This document shows, in pieces, positions 42,998-53,000 of a DNA stretch of 64,000 nucleotides (position 1 is its first letter; each line of letters opens with the position of its first letter). A program made the translations under genes and the position numbers. The stretch spans positions 124,001-188,000 of the forward strand of contig NZ_KB822579.1 in NCBI RefSeq assembly GCF_000364605.1, written 5' to 3'. This DNA is from Nocardioides sp. Iso805N (lineage in GTDB: Bacteria; Actinomycetota; Actinomycetes; Propionibacteriales; Nocardioidaceae). A model generated the notes under the pieces. The model saw only the letters and a list, made by a program, of their open reading frames with translations, was not told the origin of the DNA and did no database searches.

Positions 42998-44622
42998 TGG
43001 TCGAGGTACGACGCAACACCCGGCTCGCGGCGGTGCTCGCGGTAGCCGCGCTGCTGCTCGGGATCGGCTTCGTCCTGCGCGGCGGGGGCTCGGTCCTCGT
43101 CGGCGCGCTGCTGCTCCTGCTCGGTCTGGCACATGCCTGGCTCGCCTGGGACGCCCGCACGCCGTTGGCCGTCGTGGACGAGCACGGTGTCCGGATGCGG
43201 CTGGGCCGCACCTGGCGCGGTCTGCCCTGGAGCGAGATCGACGAGGTCGAGCACCAGCCTCGGCCGGCCGGTCCGAAGGGCTGGTGGCGCGACGGGCGGC
43301 TCACCGTGCTGCCGGTCGACAACGCCGCCCAGCTCGACGGCCTCTCCGGCACCGCACTGCGGCTGGGTCGGCTCGCTGAGCGGCTGTACGGCGCGCCGTT
43401 CGCCGTACCGCTCGGGCTCGGGACGACCGTGGTGGGTGCGGACGAGGGCCTGACCGACACCCTGCTCGCGCTGGCCCCTGTCGAGGTCGACGTCGTCGAG
43501 ATCGACCCGAGCCTGGCCGACGCCAACGCCGACGTCTCCGACCTGTCCGACACCGCCGAGCGACCCCTCATCGCCGCCTACGCGGCCGACGAAGACGGTG
43601 GCCTGGAGGGTGGACTGGAGCGTACCGCCGACGGTGGGCTCGAGGGTGGACTCGAGAACGTCACCGACGGTGGCCTCGAGGGTGGACTGGAGAACGTCGC
43701 CGAGCCGACCGTGACCATCGTGCGCCCCAGCGCGACACCCAGCCCGCTGCGCGAGCCCACCGTGGCCGTGCGTGCCGAGGTCGTCGGCAGTGCGGACATG
43801 CCCGCGGCGCAGGCGTCGGACGTGACTCAGTTCGTCCGGATGAGCCCCGAGGTCGAGCACCAGGTCGTCTTCGACGACCTGGTCGACTCGGGCATCATCC
43901 CGGCAGCTGACCCCGTCATCGGCCCCAAGCTGGCCACGGCCCGCGAACGGGTCGGCCTGAGCGTCGACGAGCTCGCCGGGCGCACCCGGATCCGGCCGCA
44001 CGTGATCGAGTCGATCGAGGTCGACGACTTCGCTCCGTGCGGCGGCGACTTCTACGCCCGTGGTCACCTGCGCACCCTCGCGCGGGTGCTGGGCGTCGAC
44101 TCGGCCCCCTTGCTCGCCGAGTACGACGCGACCTATGCGCATGCGCCGGTCGATGCCCGTGCGGTGTTCGAGGCGGAGCTGGCCAGCAGCCATGGCGGCG
44201 GCCTGCGCCCCATGCGTGGCGGACCCAACTGGTCCGTGCTCGTCGCGGCGGTGATGGGCGTGGTCCTGGTCTGGTCCGTGGCCCGTCTGGTGATGGCGGG
44301 CTCGCCCGCCTCGCCGGCTCCGCAGATCAGCCTCGACAGCGGCTCCGCGGGGACCACCAGCCCGTACGGCAAGAGCGCCGCTCCGGTGCCGGTCGTGCTC
44401 ACGGCCGCAGGCGGTGGCGCCCAGGTCGTCGTCCGGGACAGCTCTGGGACAGTCGTCTTCACCGGTGACCTGGCCTTCGGCCAGAGCAAGTCGCTGAAGG
44501 TCTCGCCGCCCGTGCGCGTGCAGACCTCCGACGGCTCGCTGGCCGTCTCGATCAAGGGCAGCAAGGCTGCTGCGATCGGGACCATCGGCAAGTCGGCGCA
44601 GAAGACCTACACCGCCGACTGA
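42997..44622 (+). CDS. RodZ-like HTH membrane protein with N-terminal PH-like region
   Basis: A 541-residue protein. Residues 1-50 hold two hydrophobic segments (AVLAVAALLLGIGFVLRGGG, SVLVGALLLLLGLAHAWLAW), and residues 55-135 look like a small bacterial PH-like domain (VVDEHGVRMRLGRTWRGLPW). A disordered region with three 12-residue repeats follows near residues 200-235. A Cro-type HTH_25 helix-turn-helix then appears (GPKLATARERVGLSVDELAG, RTRIRPHVIESIEVDDF), then one membrane helix (NWSVLVAAVMGVVLVWSVAR) and a C-terminal DUF4115-like beta domain. The HTH-TM-beta order is that of RodZ, a cytoskeleton/cell-shape factor. ATG at 42997 follows GGAGAG and overlaps the ftsK stop. Confidence 0.8.
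   Translation: MVEVRRNTRLAAVLAVAALLLGIGFVLRGGGSVLVGALLLLLGLAHAWLAWDARTPLAVVDEHGVRMRLGRTWRGLPWSEIDEVEHQPRPAGPKGWWRDGRLTVLPVDNAAQLDGLSGTALRLGRLAERLYGAPFAVPLGLGTTVVGADEGLTDTLLALAPVEVDVVEIDPSLADANADVSDLSDTAERPLIAAYAADEDGGLEGGLERTADGGLEGGLENVTDGGLEGGLENVAEPTVTIVRPSATPSPLREPTVAVRAEVVGSADMPAAQASDVTQFVRMSPEVEHQVVFDDLVDSGIIPAADPVIGPKLATARERVGLSVDELAGRTRIRPHVIESIEVDDFAPCGGDFYARGHLRTLARVLGVDSAPLLAEYDATYAHAPVDARAVFEAELASSHGGGLRPMRGGPNWSVLVAAVMGVVLVWSVARLVMAGSPASPAPQISLDSGSAGTTSPYGKSAAPVPVVLTAAGGGAQVVVRDSSGTVVFTGDLAFGQSKSLKVSPPVRVQTSDGSLAVSIKGSKAAAIGTIGKSAQKTYTAD
43594..43701 (+). repeat. Three tandem 36-bp repeats inside the RodZ-like gene
   Basis: Units at 43594-43629, 43630-43665 and 43666-43701 each encode a version of DGGLEGGLENVT. 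The unit is a multiple of three, so copy-number change keeps the frame; it forms a flexible acidic spacer before the HTH domain. Confidence 0.85.
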
Positions 44623-44645
44623 ACCACGCCTGATATCGGCATCGG

Positions 44646-44675
44646 GAGGGCCTCGCGAATAGCCGCGAGGCCCTC
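44646..44675 (+). terminator. 12-bp perfect hairpin terminator
   Basis: GAGGGCCTCGCG (44646-44657) and CGCGAGGCCCTC (44664-44675) with a 6-nt loop, 24 bp after the RodZ-like stop and just before the rimO promoter. T-poor tail. Confidence 0.7.
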
Positions 44676-44698
44676 TCGCGCGTCATACTCGATGTGCG

Positions 44699-46165
44699 AT
44701 GACGACCGATCAACTGCTTTCCGTGGCCATGGTGACCCTCGGGTGCACCCGTAACGAGGTCGACTCCGAGGAGCTCGCCGGTCGTCTCCAGGCGGGCGGC
44801 TTCCGCCTCGTCGCGGACCCCGCCGATGCCGACACCGTGGTGGTCAACACCTGCGGCTTCGTCGAGCAGGCCAAGAAGGACTCCGTCGACACGCTGCTCG
44901 AGGCAGCCGACCTCAAGGCCTCTGCCAACCACGGCGGCAAGGCCCAGGCCGTGGTCGCGGTCGGCTGCATGGCCGAGCGCTACGGCAAGGAGCTCGCTGA
45001 CTCGCTGCCCGAGGCGGACGCGGTGCTCGGCTTCGACGACTACCCGGACATCGCAGCCAAGCTGCGCGCCATCGTCGCCGGTGGCCATCACGAGGCGCAC
45101 ACGCCATCCGACCGGCGGCTGCTGCTGCCGATCAGCCCGGTCGAGCGCGACGCCTCGACGATCTCGGTCCCCGGCATGGGCGACGCGACGACCGATGCGG
45201 CCTCCGCGGTGGTGACGGGCATGCTCGGCGGCGCGATGAAGGACTTCTCCGCTGTCCGCGCCCGCCTCGACGACGCCCCGTGGGCGCCGCTGAAGCTGGC
45301 CAGCGGCTGTGACCGGCGCTGCACCTTCTGCGCCATCCCGAGCTTCCGCGGCTCCTTCGTCTCGCGTCGGCCGAGCGACGTGCTGCACGAGGCTCGCTGG
45401 TTGGCCGAGCAGGGCGTCAAGGAGCTCTTCCTGGTCTCGGAGAACTCCACCTCCTACGGCAAGGACCTCGGTGACCTGCGGCTGCTCGAGTCGCTGCTGC
45501 CCGAGCTGGCCGCGGTCGACGGCATCGAGCGGGTGCGCGTGTCCTACCTCCAGCCCGCCGAGACCAGGCCCGGTCTGATCCAGGCGATCGCCACGACGCC
45601 GGGTGTCGCGCCGTACTTCGACCTCTCGTTCCAGCACGCCTCCAACGCGGTGCTGCGCCGGATGAAGCGCTTCGGCGATCCCGGCTCCTTCCTCGGACTG
45701 CTGGACCAGGTCCGGCAGCTGGCGCCCGACGCGGGCGTCCGGTCCAACGTGATCGTCGGCTTCCCGGGAGAGACCGAGGAGGACCTGGAGATCCTCTGCG
45801 ACTTCCTCGAGGCCGCCCGACTCGACGTCACCGGCGTCTTCGGTTACTCCGACGAGGACGGCACCGAGGCCGCCGGGTTCACCGACAAGCTCGACGAGGA
45901 CGAGGTCGCAGCCCGTGCGGCACACGTCAGTGCGCTGGTCGAGGAGCTCACCTCGCAGCGGGCCGAGGAGCGGATCGGCGAGGCTGTCGAGGTGCTCGTC
46001 GAGGAGGTCGACGGCGACGAGATCGTCGGCCGTGCCGCTCACCAGGGACCCGACGTGGATGGCATGACCACCCTCGTCGGCGACATCGCCGGCGTACGAC
46101 GCGGCGATCTGGTTCGCGCTGTGGTCGTGGCCAGCGAGGGCGTCGACCTGACCGCCCAGGTCTGA
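44699..46165 (+). CDS. rimO: Ribosomal protein S12 methylthiotransferase
   Basis: Radical-SAM methylthiotransferase of 488 residues that modifies an Asp of ribosomal protein S12. It has the MTTase N-terminal domain ([20 protein letters not shown] with the first cluster Cys, then [20 protein letters not shown] and [20 protein letters not shown]). The radical-SAM core is [20 protein letters not shown] (CX3CX2C), and the C-terminal part is TRAM-like ([20 protein letters not shown]). The family is RimO rather than MiaB, judged from [10 protein letters not shown] and [14 protein letters not shown] at 44699, with a CATACT box 9 nt upstream, so perhaps near-leaderless. Confidence 0.93.
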   Translation: MTTDQLLSVAMVTLGCTRNEVDSEELAGRLQAGGFRLVADPADADTVVVNTCGFVEQAKKDSVDTLLEAADLKASANHGGKAQAVVAVGCMAERYGKELADSLPEADAVLGFDDYPDIAAKLRAIVAGGHHEAHTPSDRRLLLPISPVERDASTISVPGMGDATTDAASAVVTGMLGGAMKDFSAVRARLDDAPWAPLKLASGCDRRCTFCAIPSFRGSFVSRRPSDVLHEARWLAEQGVKELFLVSENSTSYGKDLGDLRLLESLLPELAAVDGIERVRVSYLQPAETRPGLIQAIATTPGVAPYFDLSFQHASNAVLRRMKRFGDPGSFLGLLDQVRQLAPDAGVRSNVIVGFPGETEEDLEILCDFLEAARLDVTGVFGYSDEDGTEAAGFTDKLDEDEVAARAAHVSALVEELTSQRAEERIGEAVEVLVEEVDGDEIVGRAAHQGPDVDGMTTLVGDIAGVRRGDLVRAVVVASEGVDLTAQV

Positions 46166-46169
46166 CCGC

Positions 46170-46175
46170 TAGGGT
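46170..46175 (+). promoter_or_regulatory. -10 box before the pgsA leader ORF
   Basis: TAGGGT, 7 nt before the ATG of the 29-codon leader ORF at 46183; the same spacing and hexamer as at ftsK. Confidence 0.55.
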
Positions 46176-46182
46176 CTGGGGC

Positions 46183-46272
46183 ATGTCTCCCAAGCCGGAA
46201 GGCGCCTTGCCATCGCACGCACCGGACGACGCTCGCCAAGGCGCCGACTTGAGAGACAGGCCCCGCCCGTGA
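46183..46272 (+). CDS. 29-codon leader ORF coupled to pgsA
   Basis: Reads MSPKPEGALPSHAPDDARQG then ADLRDRPRP. It starts 7 nt after a TAGGGT -10 box, the position used by confirmed-looking leaderless genes in this window, and its TGA overlaps the pgsA GTG as GTGA (46269-46272). Its two halves form the arms of a long inverted repeat. It may be a translated leader that controls pgsA through the hairpin, or merely the way ribosomes reach pgsA. No similarity is recognised. Confidence 0.45.
   Translation: MSPKPEGALPSHAPDDARQGADLRDRPRP
46185..46257 (+). repeat. Long inverted repeat within the pgsA leader
   Basis: The left arm at 46185-46209 (GTCTCCCAAGCCGGAAGGCG, continuing CCTTG) is complementary to CAAGGCGCCGACTTGAGAGA(C) at 46237-46257, with a 2-nt bulge, two mismatched or G-U positions and a 27-nt loop. 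It lies wholly inside the leader ORF. Confidence 0.65.
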
Positions 46273-46877
46273 CCGAGACCCAGGCCGCACAGCCCAGCAA
46301 CTGGAACGTGCCCAACGTGTTGACCACACTGCGGATCGTGCTGGTCCCGTTCTTCGCCTGGGCCCTGCTGATCGACGGCGGCGACTCGGCGAAGTGGCGG
46401 CTGGTCGCGTGGGCGATCTTCTTCGTCGCGATGGTGACCGACAAGATCGACGGCGATCTGGCCCGCAAGCACAACCTGATCACGAACTTCGGCAAGATCG
46501 CCGACCCGATCGCCGACAAGGCGATCACCGGGATGGCGTTCATCGGCCTCTCGATCGTCGGCGAGGTGTGGTGGTGGGTGACGATCCTGGTGCTGATCCG
46601 GGAGTGGAGCGTCACCTTCGTCCGGCTCGCCGTCGCCTCCAAGATCGTGATCGCTGCCGACACCCTCGGCAAGTGGAAGACCTTCATCCAGGCCATCGCG
46701 CTGGGTGGTCTGGTGCTGCCCCTCCGCGATCCCGACGCCGCCGACTGGTGGGACGTCCCCGGCCAGGTGCTCCATGCCGGCTTCGAGATCTGCTTGGCAG
46801 TCGCGGTCGTGCTCACGTTCTGGTCCGGTGCTCAGTTCTACGCGAGCATCTGGCGCCAGCGCGCCAACCTGCGCTGA
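46269..46877 (+). CDS. pgsA: CDP-alcohol phosphatidyltransferase, PgsA type
   Basis: A 202-residue membrane enzyme, likely phosphatidylglycerophosphate synthase (CDP-diacylglycerol + glycerol-3-phosphate). The CDP-alcohol transferase signature DG-x2-AR-x8-G-x3-D-x3-D is complete in DGDLARKHNLITNFGKIADP followed by IADK. Several membrane helices surround it (NVLTTLRIVLVPFFAWALLI, WWVTILVLIREWSVTFVRLA). The GTG at 46269 overlaps the leader ORF stop. In related genomes it is followed by pncC/clgR genes; here two large genes intervene. Confidence 0.93.
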   Translation: MTETQAAQPSNWNVPNVLTTLRIVLVPFFAWALLIDGGDSAKWRLVAWAIFFVAMVTDKIDGDLARKHNLITNFGKIADPIADKAITGMAFIGLSIVGEVWWWVTILVLIREWSVTFVRLAVASKIVIAADTLGKWKTFIQAIALGGLVLPLRDPDAADWWDVPGQVLHAGFEICLAVAVVLTFWSGAQFYASIWRQRANLR

Positions 46878-46924
46878 GCGCGACTCGGCGCCCCCGCGTT
46901 ACCGTCGGGTAAATGTCGAATGAC

Positions 46925-46970
46925 GTTCACCTTTGTGAGGGGTTCTCTCGGGGTTCTCTCAGGCTAGGTT
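46925..46970 (+). promoter_or_regulatory. PHO-box-like repeats and -10 of the nuclease gene
   Basis: GTTCACC (46925-46931), the canonical core of actinobacterial PhoP boxes, is followed by two adjacent 11-bp direct repeats GTTCTCTCGGG (46942-46952) and GTTCTCTCAGG (46953-46963). TAGGTT (46965-46970) follows as -10. The 11-bp periodicity in the -35 region is what PhoP-activated promoters show. Phosphate control would suit the phosphate-releasing product. Confidence 0.6.
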
Positions 46971-47037
46971 CCCTCGGGTCGGGGTAAAGGCCAGGTCCTC
47001 CCCGCTGCGTCTATTCGCACCAGCTGGGGAGAACCTC

Positions 47038-50000
47038 TTGAAGCTCGCCGTACGCCGCGCAGTCGGCGCCGTCCTGGGCGGCACCGTCGCTGCCGCCGGG
47101 TTGCAGGTCATGACACTCCCGGCCGCGCACGCGGCCGGGGCCACGCACCTGGTCATCAACGAGGTGTACGGCGGGGGTGGGAACAGCGGCTCGACATACA
47201 AGAACGATTTCATCGAGCTGTTCAACCCGACCGACGCCGCGATCAGCGTGAGCGGTTGGAGCGTTCAGTACACCTCGGCCACCGGGACTTCGATCGCGAC
47301 GACCGGGGCGAATCCCGGCCTGACCGCGCTCGCGGGCAGCGTTCCGGCGCAGTCCTACTACCTGATCCAGGAGAGCGCAGGCACCGGCGGAACGACCAGC
47401 CTTCCGGCCCCCGACGCTACCGGCAGTGCCGCGATCGGAGCGGCCGGTGGAAAGGTGTTCCTGGTCAATTCCACGACGGCTCTGACGTCCGCGCAGCTGG
47501 CCGCAGGGGCGAGCCCAGGGTCCAACGTCGTCGACATGGTCGGCTCGAACGCAGCCAACCAGTACGAGACGGCAGTTGCGCCTAATCCGGCCAATGCCAC
47601 GTCGATCTCGCGGAACGCCACCCACGACGACACCGACGACAATTCGAAGGACTTCACGGTCGGCCCCGCGACTCCGCAGAACTCCTCGACGAGCGACGGC
47701 GGCGGCTCGACCAGCAGCCCGCTGGCGCTGGCGGCCGTCGGCGACAAGGCCGCGTATCGCAACACCCCGATCGCCCCGATCACGCTGAGCGCCTCGGGTG
47801 GCACAGCGCCCTACACGTACGGCCTCTCCGGGGACGTCGACGGCAGCGGGCTGAAGATGTCCGCCTCGGGTGTCATCTCAGGGTTGCCGAGCGCGGCGGG
47901 CACCTACCACCTGACGGCGAAGGTCACCGACAGCGCGGCCACCCCTGACACCGAGAAGCAGGACTTCACCCTGACGGTGACCGATGGGGACACGGCCAAC
48001 CACGTGGTGATCGCCGAGGTCTGGGGCGACGGCGGCTACAACGGCTCGGCGTACAAGAACAGCTTCATCGAGCTCTACAACCCGACCGACAACAGCGTCG
48101 ACCTCAGCGGCGACTCGATCGCCTACCTGGGATCCAACAACAGCACCAACACCGGGACGCCAGCCGCGACGAAGCAGGGGAACCTCAGTGGCACCGTCCC
48201 GGCGCACTCGTTCTACTTGATCGCGGGCTCGTCCTCCAGCGGTGGCACCAGCGGCGTCGACCTGCCGGCCCCGGACGACTACTTCACCGACGGCACGGAC
48301 ACCAACATCTGGCACTACGCCGACGGCACGGTCGCGCTGATCGACACCCAGGACCCGTTCACGATGCCGACCGGTGACCTGACCGGTGCTGCGCACGTGA
48401 TCGATGCGCTCGGCTACGGCGTGTCCACCGGCTACGCGCCGTTCGCCTACGAGGGCGCCGTCTCCGGCAAGGTGACGGGCGGGACCACGGCCGCGCTGCG
48501 TTCGCCTGTCGGCACCGACACCAACAACAACGGCACCGACTTCACCACCATCGCTCCCTACGCGATCAACTCCAACGGTGACACCCAGCCGGAGCTGAGG
48601 CTCGCCTCGGTCACCGACCGGACCGCGCTGACCAACCAGGCCATGACGCCGGTCAACCTCGACGTCAGCGGGGGAGTCGGCGCCATCACCTACAGCCTCA
48701 CCGGCGCACCCGCGGGCATCTCGGTCGACGCGCACACCGGCGTCATCAGCGGCACCCCGACGGCCGCCGGCACCTCCACCATCACCGCCAAGGCGACCGA
48801 CTCCCTCAACGACGTGGCATCGGTGACCTTCAAGCTCACCGTCGGCAGCTTCCTCGTCGCCAATCCCGGCGACCAGACCCTGGACAAGGGGAGCGCCGCC
48901 GACATCCAGATCGCGGCGTCGCCGGCGAACACCAACGGGTACGGCTTCGCGCTCAAGTCGGGCAGCACGCTGCCCGCGGGCCTGTCGCTGAACCCCACGA
49001 CCGGTGAGATCACCGGTATCCCGGCGGCAACCCAGCAGGCGACCCCGGTCACCGTCACCGTCACCAACAACGACGACTCGAGCACGATCGACGTCACCTT
49101 CACCATCACCGTCACAGCCGACGTCACCTCGATCGCCACCATCCAGGGTGCCGGCCAGCGCTCGGCGTACGCGCCCTCCTCGGGTACGGGTGCCGGTCAG
49201 ACGGTCACCACCGAAGGCGTCGTCACCGCGGTGTGGGACAAGGGCTACTCGGGCACCGGCACCGCCGCAACCCTGGGCACGGCCAACAGCGGTCTGTCCG
49301 GCTTCGTGATCCAGACCCCGGCCGCAGACGTGGCCACCTCGACCTCCTCGGAGGCCATCTTCGTCTTCTACAGCGGCACCGCCTTCACGGGCAAGGACGC
49401 CAACGGCGCCGGCATCACCGTGGGTGACTCGGTCAAGGTGAGCGGCACGGTCAGCGAGTACAAGGCAGCCAGCGCCGCCTCGACGGAGACCGCCACGGAG
49501 ATCACCGCGACGGTGGCCAACACCCACAAGCTGGGCGCCTCGCTGGGGTCGGTCACGGTGCAGACAAGCCTGCCGGCGACGTACGCCGACCGGGAGGCAC
49601 ATGAGTGGGAGGCCTACGCACCCACCGACACGGTGGTCACCGACACCTACGACTACGAGTCCGACGGTGAGCTCGGGGTGGCCAGCGGGGACCAGCCGCT
49701 GGTCCAGCCGACGGAGGTCTGCACCACGGCGCAGACCTCGTGCGTCCAGGACGCGGAGACGGACATCGTCAACCGTGGCTACTTCCTCGGCGACGGCACC
49801 AACACGTTCTTCCTGGCCAGCAGCACGCACTACAACCCCAGCAAGAGCGGCAACAGCGCCATCCCGCTGCCCTACATGGACGCCACCCACTCGGCCCGTG
49901 TCGGCGCCCAGGTCACCGCGCCCGCCGGCCACGCGCTGATCCTCGGCTTCTGGCCGGACCTGTCGCAGACCGCTGCCACCCGCCCCGGCAAGTGGTACCT

Positions 50001-53000
50001 GCAGCCGGAGCGCGCCGTCATCGGTACGCCGGGGACGACGGCGACCGAGGGGACGCCCGACCTCGGCACCGACGTGGTGAACTTCGAGGACACCCGCGCG
50101 GACAACGCCGCACCGGACCCGGCCAACATCAATGCGGGTGGCAAGACGTCGAACCTCCGCGTCGCCACCTTCAACGTGGAGAACTACTTCACCGAGACGG
50201 GTGAGGCGTTCGCGGACGACAACCCGGCCATCGGCAACTCGGCGGCAGGCGTGACGTCGTCGACCACGAAGGGCTGCCAGTACGACTACGACCGTGCCGG
50301 CAATCGTGAGCTGACCTTCCAGTGCGTTTCGCCGTACGGCCAGGCCAGCGCCTGGGACCCGGTGTCGGGCACTCCGACGGCCTACAAGGCCGGTGTGACG
50401 AACGCTCCCCGTGGCGCTGCGCGGCAGGAGGATCTCGACCGCCAGACCGCCAAGATCGTCACCGCGATCAACGGCCTGGGCGGCATCGACTCCCACGCGG
50501 TCAACCACGGCTCCGGCGCCGACATCATCTCGCTGGAGGAGATCGAGAACCCGAACAAGCTCAAGCAGGGCATCACCAACAGCCCGCTATCACCGGACCT
50601 GAGCAACCTCAAGGACCAGGGTCAGGGCACGCCGATCGCCAATCGCGACGCCGCGCTGAGCTACCTGGTGCACAAGCTCAACGACGCCGCCGGCAGCAAC
50701 GTGTGGGCCTACGTCAAGAGCCCGGAGGAGGCCACGGATGCCACCTCGATGGTGCACATGTGCTCCATCCTGCGCGGTGACGGTGTCAGCAACATCGACG
50801 GAAACGCGGCGTCGCTGGCGAACTCGGCGTGCTCCTACGCCTCGGGCCAGGACGTCATCCGGCCGGCCTTCATCTACAAGAAAGCGACCATCGTCCCGGT
50901 CGGCCCCTCCGACATCGACTTCCCGGCGAACCCGCTGAGCCCCGACAACGCAGGCAACAACGCGCAGCCGACCTACAACGGCGCGACGCCGTTCGACCTG
51001 GCTCGGGAGCCACTGGCGCAGTTCTTCAAGCCGAAGGGCTACCCGAACTCGGACGGCTTCGCGGTCATCGTGAACCACTTCAAGTCCAAGGGTGGCACCT
51101 CCACCAGCGACGACCCGGGCATCACCGTCACGGGGGACAACAAGTCCGACCCGCTCGTGGGCGCCTACAACACGGCGCGCACGAAGGAGGCGCAGGAGCT
51201 GGTCCGCTTCGCCAACCAGTTCGCCGCGCAGTGGAACACCGACAAGGTGCTCATGGTCGGTGACTTCAACTCCTACACCGACGAGGACCCGATCAAGGCG
51301 GTCCTCGATTCCTCGAAGACCGACCCGAGCAACGGCATGGGTGCGCTGAACTTCTCGCTCATCTCCTCCAGCGACCCCAGCGACCTCACCTACAACTACA
51401 CCTCGGACGTCAACGTCGGTCTGGACTCGAGTGGCGCCCTCCACGTCGCCACGCCGAACACCAGCGGCACCAGCGGCACCGACGAGGTCGGCTACGGCAC
51501 CGTCGGCTCGATCGACCACGAGTTCATGTCCGCCGGCTTCAAGTCGATGTTCACCGGCGCCGACGTGTGGGAGATCAACGCCAACGAGACCGACGCCTAC
51601 GACTTCGGCCGGTTCAACACCAACGCGACGGACTTCTATTACGGCAGCACGCCGGGCTCGTCCATCCCGACGAACCCGACGTACGCGCAGGACCTGGCTG
51701 TCGCCACGCCGTTCCGGAGCTCGGACCACAACCCGATGGTGATGGGCGTCGATGTTCCGGCACTCGACAACGCGAACGCAGCCAAGGTGACCGACGTCCA
51801 GCTCGTGGGCGTCAACGACTTCCACGGCCGGCTGATCGCCGACTCCAGCGACGGCGGCGCCGCGGCGCTCGGCGGTGCGGTCGACGAGCTGCGGGACCAG
51901 TACGGCGCGGACAAGACCTTGTTCGTCTCGGGCGGTGACAACGTCGGTGCCTCGACGTTCGAGTCGTTCACCGCGCACGACAAGCCGTCCCTGGACGCGC
52001 TCACCAGCCTGGGCCTGGATGTCTCCACGGTCGGGAACCACGAGTTCGACGGGCAGTCGTCGCTCGGGGCGAACAACGTGGGGTGGAAGGACCTCGTCAA
52101 CCGGCTGATGAAGCCGTACGACGCCACCACCAACCCATTCGGGCCGGCGGCGACGACCGGTGACCCTGACGGCATCCCGTACCTGGCGGCGAACGTCACC
52201 TACGCGACCGACCCCGACGGCAGCGGACCGCTGAAGGCCGGCGACACGATCGCTCCGGCGACCAAGTCGTTCACCATCGCGAACCCGCTGGATGCGAGCA
52301 AGCCGATCAAGATCGGCTTCGTCGGGACGGTCACCCCGGACCTCGTGTCGCTGGAGAGCCCGGCCAACCTCGCCGGCATCCACGTCGATGACGAGGCGGA
52401 CACGATCGCCGCGATCAACCAGAACGCCGCCCAGCTCAAGGCGTCCGGAGACCAGATCGTGGTGCTGCTCACCCACGAGGGTGCGGCCTCGACCGACTGC
52501 TCGACGGTGACGTCGGCCGGCGGCTCGTTCGCCCAGGAGCTGAACGGCGTCAGCGACAACGTCGACGCCGTCCTCTCCGGTCACACCCACCTCGAGTACA
52601 GCTGCTCCATGCCGAAGGGCGCGACGGCGAGCAACCCGCTGACCACTCGTCCGGTGATGCAGGCAGGCTCCTACGGCGTGGCGCTCGACCAGCTGGTCTA
52701 CTCCTTCGATGCCAACGGCACCCCGACGGCGGTGACCTCGAACATCGTGGGGGTGAAGGGTCCGGTGAGCACGCTGTTCAGTGCGCCGGACGACGCAGCG
52801 GTGAAGTCGATCGTCGACGCCGCCGTCACGGCCTCGGCCACCGCCGGTGCCCAGGTGCTCGGCAAGCTCGGCGGGCCGTTCGACCGTGCCCGTCTCAGCG
52901 ACGGCACCGAGAACCGCGGCGGTGAGTCCACACTCGGCAACCAGATCGCCGAGATCCAGCGCTGGGCCACCTCGGGTGACGACGCCACCGGCTACGTGTC

